Assembly: GCA_900543715.1 (NCBI GenBank)
Contig: UQSX01000007.1
Coordinates: forward strand, 13,397 to 77,396
Source: an uncultured Blautia sp.
Lineage (GTDB): Bacteria; Bacillota; Clostridia; Lachnospirales; Lachnospiraceae
Length of the DNA: 64,000 nt
Reading direction: 5' to 3'
Made by a program: the position numbers and the translations under genes. Numbering within the stretch: position 1 is the first letter of the stretch; each line of letters starts with the position of its first letter. The notes under the pieces were generated by a model. It made no database searches. It was given only the letters and a program-made list of their open reading frames with translations, and was not told where the DNA came from. Positions 8,130 to 17,362 of the stretch are shown in pieces.

Positions 8130-9086
8130 TTATTTCAAAAGGAATCTGCCCAGGTTCTTATATAATTCCATCTGGATCTTTACATATCTTTTTGCAGAAT
8201 CTGCCCGAAATTTTTTCCCTTTGTTTTTTATAGAGATTGTAATTCCGTTTTTCAGTCCTGCCGCATATTCCCTTCCGAAACCCTTAGCTGTAAAAAATAC
8301 CAGCTTTACCGCAAATCCCAGAAAGAACAACGGGGCATTCCATATAATCTGCAGCAGGGGCATATTTTTATAAATCAGATATATATTATTCCTGGAAGAA
8401 TATCTGACTTTAAACAAATTATATCTGGAACCAGTAGTTCCGCTTCCCACATGAAGCACTCTGGCCTTTGGACAGAACCAGTTCTCATATCCCAGCAGCC
8501 TTCCCCGGTATCCGATATCCATGTCTTCCAGATAGGCAAAGTGCTCTTCATCAAATAATCCGGTCTTTTTCAGCAGCTCTCTGCGATAGACCGCCGCTCC
8601 TGCACAAGCAGCAAAAATCTGTTTTTCTGTGTTATAGCTGCTTTCTTTTTTTCCTTTTCCGTCGGCAAAGGCCCAGCCCAAAGCGCAGTAATAATTTCCC
8701 CCGTCATCTATTTTGTCCGGATGCTTCATTTCCAGAAGCTTGGCCTGACAGGAAAAAGCCTTAGGCTTACTTTCAATTTCCTTTATCAGTTCTTCTATAA
8801 ACTTATTTTCCGCTATCGTGTCATTATTCAGCAGGATCACATAAGGACTCCGGGAATTTCGTATCCCCTGATTGACAGCGCCGCAAAATCCCGTATTTTC
8901 TTTAAGGGAGATCAACTTCACCCAGGGATAACTTGTTCTCACATATTCCTGACTTCCATCTGTGGATCCATTGTCGATCAGCAAAACCTCAAAATCATGA
9001 AAACTCTGGTTTTCCATTGCATCCAGACAGTCTTTTAAGTATTTTTTTCCGTTATAATTAGGAATGATCACCGAAACCTTACACAT
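8130..9086 (-). CDS. GT2 family glycosyltransferase
   Basis: This is a single-domain GT2 enzyme of 318 residues starting at the ATG of MCKVSVIIPNYNG. The frame remains open 42 bases upstream, but that would overlap the preceding gene, whereas this ATG has AAAGG seven bases upstream. Motifs are the IIPNYNG strand, LLIDNGSTDGS and ILLNNDT, with an ED-rich acceptor region around YLEDMDIGYR. A hydrophobic stretch near the C-terminus suggests membrane association. It resembles rhamnosyltransferase-type proteins of O-antigen and exopolysaccharide clusters. It lies 11 bp behind the tandem-domain glycosyltransferase. Confidence 0.88.
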   Translation of the reverse strand: MCKVSVIIPNYNGKKYLKDCLDAMENQSFHDFEVLLIDNGSTDGSQEYVRTSYPWVKLISLKENTGFCGAVNQGIRNSRSPYVILLNNDTIAENKFIEELIKEIESKPKAFSCQAKLLEMKHPDKIDDGGNYYCALGWAFADGKGKKESSYNTEKQIFAACAGAAVYRRELLKKTGLFDEEHFAYLEDMDIGYRGRLLGYENWFCPKARVLHVGSGTTGSRYNLFKVRYSSRNNIYLIYKNMPLLQIIWNAPLFFLGFAVKLVFFTAKGFGREYAAGLKNGITISIKNKGKKFRADSAKRYVKIQMELYKNLGRFLLK

Positions 9087-9097
9087 GCTCCTACCTT

Positions 9098-10924
9098 TCA
9101 GTCTTTTGGACGTAGAGAATAGTTCCACTTTGTCAGAGAGAGATTTTTATTATAATACGGATCTCCTTCTTTTAAAAGCTTTTCCCATCTGCAGCGCATA
9201 AATTCTATTTCCGTCTGAAATCTGCGGACTTTTTCCTTGCTGTCTTCCGCACCGCGGCTTTTGGATTCGTAATGATATAATTCTACATAAGGGTCATATA
9301 CTACCAGATACCCCAGTTTTCTGACTCTCAGGCACAAGTCCACATCGTTAAACGCAACACTTAGTGCCTCTTCGAATCCCTGTGCTTCATCGAAGATCTG
9401 CTTCTTTATCATCATACAGGCAGCAGTAACCGCACTGAGATCCTGTATGATAGAAGCTTTGTGCATATACCCGGATCTTTCCCTTGGCAGATCCACGAAC
9501 ATATGGCCCGCAATTCCCCCGATGCCAATGACGGTCCCTGCATGCTGGATCGTATCATTGCCATAATAGAGTTTTGCCCCTACAATACCGGTATCCTGTC
9601 TCTGGCAAAAGCCCAGCATCTCTTCTATCCAGTCAGAGGTGATCACCTCTGTATCATTGTTCAGGAAAAGAAGATATTCCCCTTTTGCCCTGGCAGCGGC
9701 AAAATTATTAATTGCAGAATAATTAAATTCCTTTTTCCATTTGAGTAGACGCACTTTAGGCCTCTTGGCCAGCTGCTTATAATATTCAAAGATTTCCTGG
9801 GAAGTACTGTTGTTTTCTACGACCAGAATCTCATAATTGCTGTAGCTGCTTCTCCCCAGAATAGAATTTATGCATTTTTCCAGATCCTCTTTGGCATCCT
9901 TATTGGGAATGATGATCGACACCATGGGTTTCCCCGCAACCGGATATTTCACCCGGTAAAATCCATAGTCCTTTGTCTGGGTCACCTCTCCTTTCAGTCC
10001 GGATCTCTTCAGGTTCGCCTCGATCGCCCGCTTTCCTGCTTCAAAAGCATAGAGTTTGCTCTCCGGGTTATCTGCCGTAGAAGCTTCATGCGTCCGCCAA
10101 TGATAAAGGATTTCAGGAACATGCCGGATTTTTCCCGCCTGTTCAGTACAGCGGAAAATAAAATCATAATCCTGCGCTCCGTCATATTCCCGGAAAAATC
10201 CTCCGATCCTTTCCGCAATTGTTTTTCTTACCACAAAAAAATGACAGATATAATTATTTGATCTCAAAAGGTCCGGACTGAAATCCGGCTTCAGATGAGG
10301 CTGAAAATGTTCTAAGTCCTCTCCTCTTACCTTATCTTCATCCGTATAGATAACATCGGTATCTGGTTCAGTTTCTAAAACCTTCGCTATTTCATATAAA
10401 GCATTCGGCGCCAGCAGATCATCATGATCCATAAGACCTATATAGTCCCCTTCAGCCATAGCTAAAGCTTCGTTGGTATTCTCCGCGATCCCCTTATTTT
10501 CTTCCAGTTTTTTCCATCTTATCCTGGAATCCTTCCTGGCATACTCCATCAGAACATACTCCATGGAAGCGTCCTTAGGGCTGGCATTAGCAATACAAAG
10601 CTCCCAGTTTTCATAGGTTTGTTCCAGCAGAGAATCCATCATCTGACGGAGAAATTTTTCCGGCGTCCGGTAGGCTGGCACTGCAATACTGATCTTGGGA
10701 TAATACTTCCATTTTTTTCTTCTCTGTTTTTCCAGTTCTTCACTGTCAGGTCTGTAATCCTCATACCAGGGCCCATAGGGAACTTCTTCCGGTTCAAAGC
10801 GCTCATGAAGTCTTATCCAGAATTCTTTTGGCCCATAATGTTTTAAATAGCGAAACCCCTTCTGAATGGTATACGGCGAAAGCCTCCCTAAAATTCTCCC
10901 CCATTCCAATTTTCCAGTAGGCAT
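9098..10924 (-). CDS. Tandem-domain GT2 glycosyltransferase
   Basis: The 608 residues hold about 75 of lead-in and two GT2 modules. The first (about 77-310) has AVPAYRTP, MDHDDLLAP and YTDEDKV; the second (about 335-570) has SIIIPNKDAKEDL, VVENNST and FLNNDTEV. Two modules suggest that alternating linkages of a repeat unit are made by one enzyme, as in other two-domain polysaccharide polymerising transferases; that is inference. It is a paralogue of the C-terminal 550 residues of the gene at 12357-14837. It is first in its operon, but a promoter could not be fixed with confidence. Confidence 0.88.
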   Translation of the reverse strand: MPTGKLEWGRILGRLSPYTIQKGFRYLKHYGPKEFWIRLHERFEPEEVPYGPWYEDYRPDSEELEKQRRKKWKYYPKISIAVPAYRTPEKFLRQMMDSLLEQTYENWELCIANASPKDASMEYVLMEYARKDSRIRWKKLEENKGIAENTNEALAMAEGDYIGLMDHDDLLAPNALYEIAKVLETEPDTDVIYTDEDKVRGEDLEHFQPHLKPDFSPDLLRSNNYICHFFVVRKTIAERIGGFFREYDGAQDYDFIFRCTEQAGKIRHVPEILYHWRTHEASTADNPESKLYAFEAGKRAIEANLKRSGLKGEVTQTKDYGFYRVKYPVAGKPMVSIIIPNKDAKEDLEKCINSILGRSSYSNYEILVVENNSTSQEIFEYYKQLAKRPKVRLLKWKKEFNYSAINNFAAARAKGEYLLFLNNDTEVITSDWIEEMLGFCQRQDTGIVGAKLYYGNDTIQHAGTVIGIGGIAGHMFVDLPRERSGYMHKASIIQDLSAVTAACMMIKKQIFDEAQGFEEALSVAFNDVDLCLRVRKLGYLVVYDPYVELYHYESKSRGAEDSKEKVRRFQTEIEFMRCRWEKLLKEGDPYYNKNLSLTKWNYSLRPKD

Positions 10925-10981
10925 TACCCTTCACCTGCCTTTCCTGTTCTCATTCATCTGCTTATTCTATCACATTTTCTG

Positions 10982-11010
10982 TTTAAAGAAAACCTTTATT
11001 ATGTTATAAT
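10982..11010 (+). promoter_or_regulatory. Promoter of the DD-carboxypeptidase gene
   Basis: A perfect TATAAT (11005-11010) is 17 bp downstream of TTTAAA (10982-10987, 4 of 6 matches to TTGACA). The leader is about 55 nt and ends in AAGGAGG at 11059-11065. Confidence 0.65.
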
Positions 11011-11072
11011 GAGCAGGAACTGCCTCTAAAGGCCGTTCTATATGTTTCATTTCATATTAAGGAGGAACTTCA

Positions 11073-12290
11073 GTGAATCGATTTTTATTGCGGAAAGCGC
11101 TTCTTGGCATTTTTTCTGCCTTTGTTCTCTTATTTTATAATTTTTCCACTGTACTGGCTGCAGAACTTCCTGAAAGCTGGCCTCAGGCCCCTGAAATTTC
11201 CGAGGAAACCGGCGTCTTAATGGAAGCTTCTACAGGACAGATACTTTTTGATAAAGGCATGGATGAAATCCGTTATCCTGCCAGTACTACCAAGGTAATG
11301 ACAGCCCTGCTGATCCTGGAAAATGTAGAGGATCTCAGCCAGGTGGTAACCTTCACAGACGTGATCACTCCTGACCTGGAGCCGGGAAATTCCACCATCA
11401 ATGCCCAGGTGGGAGAACAGCTCACTGTGGAGCAGTGTCTGTATGCTATCATGCTGGCGTCTGCCAATGAAGTCTGTACCCAGATGGCCGTCTATGTGGC
11501 CGGATCTGTAGAGAATTTTGTATCTATGATGAATGATCGTGCGGCAGAGCTCGGCTGCCAGAATACACACTTTGTAAATGCCAACGGACTGCCGGATCCA
11601 GATCATTACACTACCGCTCACGATCTGGCTCTGATCCTATCCGCAGCCATCCAAAATGAGGACTTCTGCCGGATTTCCGGCTCTGCCGCCTATACTATTC
11701 CTGCAACGAACATGACTTCTTCACCCAGAAATCTGGAAAACAGCAATGCTTTGATCAAAGACGGCGAGTATCATTATGAAGGTGTCATAGCAGGAAAAAC
11801 AGGCCACACAGAAGCAGCCAAAAACACTCTGGTTACAGCCGCTTCCAAAAATGATATGACTCTGGTATGCGTAGTCCTCCGCTCAGAAGGTGAGGACCGT
11901 TTTATAGATACGGTCAGTCTTTTCGACTACGGCTTTAACAATTTTCATCGGACTCCCCTGTACTGGCTGGACGAAGAGGAGCCTGCCGGTTATGTGATCC
12001 TTCCCACAGGTGTGGAAAGCAATGTCCTCACCGTCACGGACCAGGACAGCGATAATACCCGTACACGTTCATACTCCTATCAAGGGGTAGAGCTATACAG
12101 CACTCAGGTCAGTCTCCCCATAACTTTTTCCTCAAATGAAACTACTGCTTCGAGTGCTCCGGTGTTCTATCAGATCAACGGTATCGATCTTCTTTTTCCT
12201 GGCATGCTCTGTATTCTGGGAATACTTTGTATCGCAGAGTGTTCTGTAATTGCTTTCTATCTGATAAAACGAAGGAAAAAAAACAGCTGA
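11073..12290 (+). CDS. D-alanyl-D-alanine carboxypeptidase (DacA/DacF-like, PBP5 family)
   Basis: This 405-residue exported serine peptidase trims the terminal D-Ala of peptidoglycan stem peptides. It has a signal peptide (1-30), the active-site SxxK as STTK (Ser71, Lys74), SxN as SAN (130-132) and KTG (242-244). A C-terminal membrane span (about 372-393) followed by RRKKNS anchors it. The start is GTG, seven bases after AAGGAGG. It is the only plus-strand gene in this polysaccharide region and converges on a glycosyltransferase gene at a shared terminator. In spore-formers such enzymes act in growth or in cortex formation; the sequence does not decide. Confidence 0.93.
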   Translation: MNRFLLRKALLGIFSAFVLLFYNFSTVLAAELPESWPQAPEISEETGVLMEASTGQILFDKGMDEIRYPASTTKVMTALLILENVEDLSQVVTFTDVITPDLEPGNSTINAQVGEQLTVEQCLYAIMLASANEVCTQMAVYVAGSVENFVSMMNDRAAELGCQNTHFVNANGLPDPDHYTTAHDLALILSAAIQNEDFCRISGSAAYTIPATNMTSSPRNLENSNALIKDGEYHYEGVIAGKTGHTEAAKNTLVTAASKNDMTLVCVVLRSEGEDRFIDTVSLFDYGFNNFHRTPLYWLDEEEPAGYVILPTGVESNVLTVTDQDSDNTRTRSYSYQGVELYSTQVSLPITFSSNETTASSAPVFYQINGIDLLFPGMLCILGILCIAECSVIAFYLIKRRKKNS

Positions 12291-12311
12291 CCATAAGCTT
12301 CTTTGGGCAGT

Positions 12312-12352
12312 AAAAAAATTCCCCTCGGAAAACATCCAAGGGGAATTTTTTT
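12312..12352. terminator. Bidirectional terminator between dacA-like gene and glycosyltransferase
   Basis: A perfect 14 bp stem, 12312-12325 with 12339-12352, has a GC core TTCCCCT/AGGGGAA and seven A/T pairs at its base, giving a T run on both strands. It separates convergent genes whose stops lie at 12290 and 12357. Confidence 0.85.
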
Positions 12353-12356
12353 GTCT

Positions 12357-14837
12357 TTATAAATTAAAAGGCTCTTTCTCAAGAGAAAAGTTGGGGTTAT
12401 AAAATGGATCTCCTTTTTCTAAAATCTCACTCCATCTCTTCCGGAATCTCATTATTTCATTTTCAAATCTGCGGATCTTTTCCGGAGTATCTTCATATCC
12501 TCGAGACTTTGATTCATAATGATGCCATAAAGAAAAAGCATTATAAACCACCCATTTCTTCTTTTCTCTAATTTTCAGGCAGTAGTCCACATCATTAAGG
12601 GCAACTGCCAGTTCTTCCGTAAAGCCGCCCACTGACAGAAAGTCTTCTTTTGATGTCATCATACATGCAGCTGTTACTGCACTATAGTTACAGTTAATCC
12701 TTGGGCGCACCATATAGCCATAATCATCTTTGTCCAGTCCTACAAATACATGACCGGCAAATCCGCCTATACCGATTACCACGCCTGCATGTTGAACAGT
12801 GTCATCCTCATACAGAAGTTTAGCCCCCACTACACCTACATCTTCTCTCATGCAGCAGCCCAGCAGCTCAGAAATGGCTGTTTCATTAATAATTTCCGTA
12901 TCATTATTGAGAAACAGCAGATAATCACCTTTCGCATACTGAACGCCAAAATTATTAATTGCAGAATAATTAAATTCTTTCGTCCAATACACGACTTTTA
13001 CATTATTGTATCTTTGCTCCAGTTCCTTATAATAGGCAAAGGTCTTATCTTGTTCACTGTTATTTTCTACAATGATAAACTCTATATTCCGGTAACTGCT
13101 TCTTTCTTGTATCGAAGATACACATTTTTCCAGATCTTTTATATGATCCTTGTTGGGAATCACAATAGATACAAGAGGATCTCCAGGGGTGTCATAAATT
13201 ACATGGTACATTCCCCACAGCTCAGTATGCTCTACCTTTGCCGGCACACCTGCTCTTTTCAGGTGGTCTTCGATGGCCCTTTTGCCTGCTTCATAAGCAT
13301 ACATCTTGCTGGCCGGATTTCCTGCTACCGAATTCTCATGCATTCTCCAATAGTATAAAATTTTAGGAATATGTTTGATCTGCTTTGCACGTTCCACACA
13401 GCGGAAAATAAGATCATAATCTTGTGAACCATCAAATTCTGAGCGGAAGCCTCCGATCTCTCTTATGATCTCCGTCTTCACAACAAAGAAGTGCGTAATA
13501 TAATTGTGGGAGCACAGAAGATCCATACTAAAATCAGGCTTAAATTTCGGATCTTTATGAACTTTCATGTCATATGAAGTCATGTCTTCATCCGTATAAA
13601 GCACATCATAATCCGTTTCCTGCAAAGCCTTCACAACTTCATATAAAGCATTTACAGCTAAGGCATCGTCATGATCCAAAAGGCCTACATATTCACCTGT
13701 AGCTAATTCCAAAGCACCGTTGGTATTACCGGATATTCCTAAATTTTTCGGAAGGATTTTGTATTTGATCCTACTATCTTTTTCTTGGTATAGTCTAAGT
13801 GCCTCCTCCAGCTCCTGGTTTCCCTCGCTTCCATCGCCGATACACAACTCCCAATTTGCATAAGTCTGGTTCTGAAGGGACTCTATCATCTCTCTCAAAA
13901 ATTTCATCGGCGTATTGTAAGTCGGTACAATAACACTGATCTTTGGCTGATAATCAAACTTTTTATTCTTTTGAGCTTCTATCTCTTTCTCTGTGAGCTG
14001 TTGTTCCTTAAACCACTCATCATAAGGCTTTACGGTACTGTTGATCCGTTCTATCAGATAACCTCTCAGCCCCTTTACACCATTCTCTGCAATATATTTA
14101 TATACTTTATAGAAATTTTTTACCTTTGCCTTTTTCAGTGCTTGAACGATAAATCCCTTTCTTGCTTCGTACCTATGCGCTTTCCACAATTCATCCGGGA
14201 CTAAAGGCACATCCTTCTTATCCACTGTGTCTGTAGCTTCAAATACATATTTTTTATCTTTATCATAAAGAAAAGTGGCCTTGAAACCACATAAAATATG
14301 TTTCTTATCTGTAAGACGAAGTTTATATAAGTCCTGCCGTTTTCGCAGCTCCAAAGAAACCTCTACATCATTTCCCAGATTATCAGTAACTTTATACTGC
14401 ACATCCCTGTCTGCCTGAGATACACTCCATCCATTTACAACAATATGGCTTTTATCTATATAGATGCCATCAATATTTAATGTTAAACTTTTCGTATCTT
14501 CTATTTCTGCAAAATCACTGCCACCTAATTTATATAGCTTCTGTAAAACGCCATTTTTCTTTACGTAAAGTACATACTCTTTTGGAATAGTTTCCTTCAG
14601 GTCAATCTGGATATCAAATCCACATTTAAGACGGACATTTTTCCTTTTGAATTTCTTCTGAACGTCAGGACGCTCCACAGCAAACCTTTTATGGTGAATC
14701 TGTTTTCCATTCAGCACAGAAAAAACCTGGACTGTATCCGTCTCTGTAGAAAGTATCCAGCCATTGATTTTTATATAACGGTGTCCGGGAATATTTTTAT
14801 ACACAATCTGATCCACGCAAAACTTTATTTTCTTCAT
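12357..14837 (-). CDS. Large GT2 glycosyltransferase with duplicated N-terminal domain and two catalytic modules
   Basis: The 826-residue protein has two tandem N-terminal units (about 1-100 and 110-210) that share a core: both contain a NGW motif, an Arg/Lys-rich middle and a CGF motif before a final strand. They look like beta-sandwich modules of unknown ligand. After a basic linker come two GT2 modules (about 295-540 with VIVPTYNTP, LDHDDAL and YTDEDMT; about 555-800 with SIVIPNKDHI and FLNNDTEI). It is last of the Wzm-Wzt run, beginning 11 bp after the small membrane protein gene. It probably builds the polymer exported by that transporter. Confidence 0.85.
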   Translation of the reverse strand: MKKIKFCVDQIVYKNIPGHRYIKINGWILSTETDTVQVFSVLNGKQIHHKRFAVERPDVQKKFKRKNVRLKCGFDIQIDLKETIPKEYVLYVKKNGVLQKLYKLGGSDFAEIEDTKSLTLNIDGIYIDKSHIVVNGWSVSQADRDVQYKVTDNLGNDVEVSLELRKRQDLYKLRLTDKKHILCGFKATFLYDKDKKYVFEATDTVDKKDVPLVPDELWKAHRYEARKGFIVQALKKAKVKNFYKVYKYIAENGVKGLRGYLIERINSTVKPYDEWFKEQQLTEKEIEAQKNKKFDYQPKISVIVPTYNTPMKFLREMIESLQNQTYANWELCIGDGSEGNQELEEALRLYQEKDSRIKYKILPKNLGISGNTNGALELATGEYVGLLDHDDALAVNALYEVVKALQETDYDVLYTDEDMTSYDMKVHKDPKFKPDFSMDLLCSHNYITHFFVVKTEIIREIGGFRSEFDGSQDYDLIFRCVERAKQIKHIPKILYYWRMHENSVAGNPASKMYAYEAGKRAIEDHLKRAGVPAKVEHTELWGMYHVIYDTPGDPLVSIVIPNKDHIKDLEKCVSSIQERSSYRNIEFIIVENNSEQDKTFAYYKELEQRYNNVKVVYWTKEFNYSAINNFGVQYAKGDYLLFLNNDTEIINETAISELLGCCMREDVGVVGAKLLYEDDTVQHAGVVIGIGGFAGHVFVGLDKDDYGYMVRPRINCNYSAVTAACMMTSKEDFLSVGGFTEELAVALNDVDYCLKIREKKKWVVYNAFSLWHHYESKSRGYEDTPEKIRRFENEIMRFRKRWSEILEKGDPFYNPNFSLEKEPFNL

Positions 14838-14848
14838 TCATGTATCTC

Positions 14849-15454
14849 CTATCTTAAAAATTTATACAAAAGTTTAATAAAAAGCAGGATATAAGCTAAC
14901 AGACCGGCAAAAACAATAAATTCTTCTAAATTAAATGTTTTGTGTACCGTTTTGAGCACCAAGCATTCATCTCTGTCCTCTCCATTTAAGCTTAAAGAGG
15001 TATTCTCCTGCTTTTGCGTGGTATAGAAAGAAATTCCTCTGTCATCAGGAGTATTGTCTGCCTGTATTCTCAAAATATACTCCTTGTCTTTGCTCTGCTC
15101 TATTCTCTTAAATGGAATTTCTGTAAATTTTGCATCCTCCCATCCAGCAGTAGCCACACTTCCTTCCGCTACTGTTTCCTGAGTTTCCGCATCGATAAGC
15201 TGATAGACCAAAGCTCCGTTGTCTGTTTGCCCAAATGTTACAGGTTGAACCAGAACACCCTCCAAGCCATCCATTTCGCAATAAAAACTCTGCTCAATAT
15301 AACTATTGCCGCTTAGTCTGCCAAAATTTCCATATGCGCTTCCATTAACTCCTGAATCATAGATGGATACTTCCCAAGATCCCAGAAAGCTTCTGATCAG
15401 AGAAATTGCCAAAATGACACAAACATAAATTATCGGTTTTATCACTTTCTTCAT
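14849..15454 (-). CDS. Small bitopic membrane protein with an extracellular beta-rich domain
   Basis: I do not recognise a named family. Starting at the ATG of MKKVIKPIIY (preceded by AGGGGAG), the protein has 201 residues: one span at the N-terminus, an extracellular domain of about 140 residues, and a second hydrophobic helix with a basic end (LYKFLR) at the C-terminus. A longer reading from 15538 would overlap the ATPase gene. The extracellular part resembles a segment of the YfhO-like protein at 34127-36865: both have a Gln-Phe opening strand, an ILxIxD-like strand, a KDxxYILRI strand and a closing SFYT/TFYL strand. Its position between Wzt and a glycosyltransferase suggests a role in polymer export or modification. 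Confidence 0.6.
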   Translation of the reverse strand: MKKVIKPIIYVCVILAISLIRSFLGSWEVSIYDSGVNGSAYGNFGRLSGNSYIEQSFYCEMDGLEGVLVQPVTFGQTDNGALVYQLIDAETQETVAEGSVATAGWEDAKFTEIPFKRIEQSKDKEYILRIQADNTPDDRGISFYTTQKQENTSLSLNGEDRDECLVLKTVHKTFNLEEFIVFAGLLAYILLFIKLLYKFLR

Positions 15455-15470
15455 ACTGTTTCTCCCCTGA

Positions 15471-16202
15471 CTATATCTGCCTGTATAATTCACAAACTTC
15501 CCGTACCGGGCCATCCATCCGAATATGCCCCTTTTCAATCCATACTGCCCTTGTACACAGGCTCTCTACCTGCTCTATACTATGAGATACAAATAATATA
15601 GACGTATCTTTCGTCATCATATGTTTAATACGCTGTTCACACTTCTGCTGAAATTTAAAATCACCTACGGACAGAACTTCATCTACGATTAAAATATCCG
15701 GTGTTCCAATCGTGGCAATTGCAAATGCCAAGCGAGCCAGCATACCTGAAGAGAAATTCTTAAGCGGTACATCCATAAAATCATGAAGTTCCGAAAAGTC
15801 TACGATATCCTGATAGTGAGTCTCCATCTCATCATGAGAATATCCAAGAATAGCACCATTTAGATAAACATTCTCTTTCGCAGTCAGATCAATATCAAAT
15901 CCAGCCCCAAGTTCAATAAGAGGCGCAATAGTTCCCCAGGTTTTAACGTATCCTTTTGTCGGTTTTAAAACCCCTGCTACTGTTTTCAGCAATGTACTCT
16001 TTCCACAGCCGTTAAGTCCAATAAGTGCCACTGCCTCTCCCTTTTCTACGGTTAAATTGATTCCCTGAAGAGCCCAAAACTCGTCGTAGGAGATTTTATG
16101 TTTTATTCTTTTTATGATATATTCTTTTAAACTGTCAATTTTTTCTCTGGACAGGTTAAATTTCATGGATACATCATGCACTTCAATAACAATATCTGAC
16201 AT
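15471..16202 (-). CDS. Polysaccharide ABC exporter ATPase (Wzt/TagH type)
   Basis: The 243-residue ATPase has Walker A GLNGCGKST, a Q-loop-region segment IELGAGFDIDLTAKENVYLNG (shortened here: IELGAGF then LTAKENVYLNG) that is diagnostic for the polysaccharide-export subfamily, signature NFSSGMLARLAFA and Walker B ILIVDEVLSVGD. It lacks the extra C-terminal carbohydrate-binding domain of some Wzt proteins. It pairs with the permease 10 bp upstream to move undecaprenyl-linked polymer across the membrane. An AGGAG site lies seven bases before the ATG. Confidence 0.93.
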   Translation of the reverse strand: MSDIVIEVHDVSMKFNLSREKIDSLKEYIIKRIKHKISYDEFWALQGINLTVEKGEAVALIGLNGCGKSTLLKTVAGVLKPTKGYVKTWGTIAPLIELGAGFDIDLTAKENVYLNGAILGYSHDEMETHYQDIVDFSELHDFMDVPLKNFSSGMLARLAFAIATIGTPDILIVDEVLSVGDFKFQQKCEQRIKHMMTKDTSILFVSHSIEQVESLCTRAVWIEKGHIRMDGPVREVCELYRQI

Positions 16203-16212
16203 ACTTCCACTC

Positions 16213-16989
16213 CTAAAGATTTAAAATAAAATTATCCTGATTTTTATAAAACACATACAGACCTACCGCCAAGGAGATAAGTGCCGCAATCAGTGAATAA
16301 ACTACGGATCCAACACTTGGCAATTGTCCATATATTACCACTTCTCTAAATACCATCAAAATCTGAGTAATAGGGTTCAATCTTACCAGTAAATTTATTT
16401 TTTCTGGCAATATAGCCATCGGATAGATGATCGGTGCCAGATAGTTCAGTGCGACAAGCAAAACACCGTACAAATGTATCATATCTCTGAACTTAACAGC
16501 AACAGCGGCTAAAATCAGGCCTATTCCCGTAGCGAATACTGCAAGCAAAAAGATTGGTATTATTGCCAGAATAACTGTATAGTACAGCCTTGCATCTGTG
16601 AAAACCATAACTATGATCAATGCACAGAAAGAAGCCATTAAATTAATAAAACTGGACAGTATTCTAGAAAACGCAAAAAGGTACTTGGGAATATACACCT
16701 TTTTTATTAGAGATGCATTATCGATCACTGCCGACATAGAACGTGATGTACCTTCTGAGAAAAAATTATAAATCAGCTGGCCGCTTAAAATATATAAAGG
16801 ATAATTCTCAATCTGAAATCGAAATAAATTCGAAAACACAATAGAAAGAATGATCATCATGAGCAATGGATTTAAAAGTGTCCATAAAACTCCCAATACA
16901 GACCGACGATATTTTGTCTTTATATCTCTGGTCACCAGTTCTTTCAATAGTGGCCGAAACTTAATGAAATTTTGTATATATTGCGTCAC
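16213..16989 (-). CDS. Polysaccharide ABC exporter permease (Wzm/TagG type)
   Basis: This is a 258-residue ABC-2 type permease with six predicted spans. The amphipathic N-terminus contains the family motif VTRDIKTKYRRSVLGVLW, and LNPLLMMIILSIVFSNLF begins the membrane part. With the ATPase at 15471-16202 it forms the exporter. The start is GTG with AGGGAGA upstream. It is the first gene of the run wzm, wzt, small membrane protein, 826-residue glycosyltransferase, with a promoter at 17034-17062. Confidence 0.92.
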   Translation of the reverse strand: MTQYIQNFIKFRPLLKELVTRDIKTKYRRSVLGVLWTLLNPLLMMIILSIVFSNLFRFQIENYPLYILSGQLIYNFFSEGTSRSMSAVIDNASLIKKVYIPKYLFAFSRILSSFINLMASFCALIIVMVFTDARLYYTVILAIIPIFLLAVFATGIGLILAAVAVKFRDMIHLYGVLLVALNYLAPIIYPMAILPEKINLLVRLNPITQILMVFREVVIYGQLPSVGSVVYSLIAALISLAVGLYVFYKNQDNFILNL

Positions 16990-17033
16990 AAAAGTTCTCC
17001 CTTCTTCATTCTTTGATAGGTTTACTGCTCTCT

Positions 17034-17062
17034 ATAATATCACTATTTCTCTTATTTTACAA
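17034..17062 (-). promoter_or_regulatory. Promoter of the wzm-wzt run
   Basis: On the minus strand TTGTAA (17057-17062) and TATTAT (17034-17039) have a 17 bp spacer. The -35 overlaps the azlD stop codon, so azlD and the exporter operon abut without room for a terminator. Confidence 0.6.
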
Positions 17063-17362
17063 CATTTCTAATATCCGCTCTACACAAAATACCCCTATGC
17101 AGGCAAATCCTGCCACAACAATCAGGCTCTTCTTTTTCAAAGCAAAAAACACTGCAATGATAAGCCCCACAAACCCAGAAGCCGGAGACTGGGTCGCATA
17201 AAGAATAGCCGGAAATGTCATGGCAGTCAGACATGCATAGGGTATATAATATAAAAATGAACGAACATAAACATTTGTTATTTTTTTCTGTATCAGTGTT
17301 AAAGGCAGCATACGGATCAGATAGGTCACTCCTGCCATAACAAAAATATATGCATATATCAT
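17057..17362 (-). CDS. azlD: Branched-chain amino acid exporter small subunit (AzlD family)
   Basis: A 101-residue, very hydrophobic protein with three or four predicted spans, containing the family-like YLIRMLPLTLIQKK and FLYYIPYACLTAMTFPAIL. AzlD works with AzlC as a two-part exporter of branched-chain amino acids and analogues. Its ATG overlaps the azlC stop as ATGA, which implies translational coupling, and AAGGAGG precedes it. Confidence 0.9.
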   Translation of the reverse strand: MIYAYIFVMAGVTYLIRMLPLTLIQKKITNVYVRSFLYYIPYACLTAMTFPAILYATQSPASGFVGLIIAVFFALKKKSLIVVAGFACIGVFCVERILEML

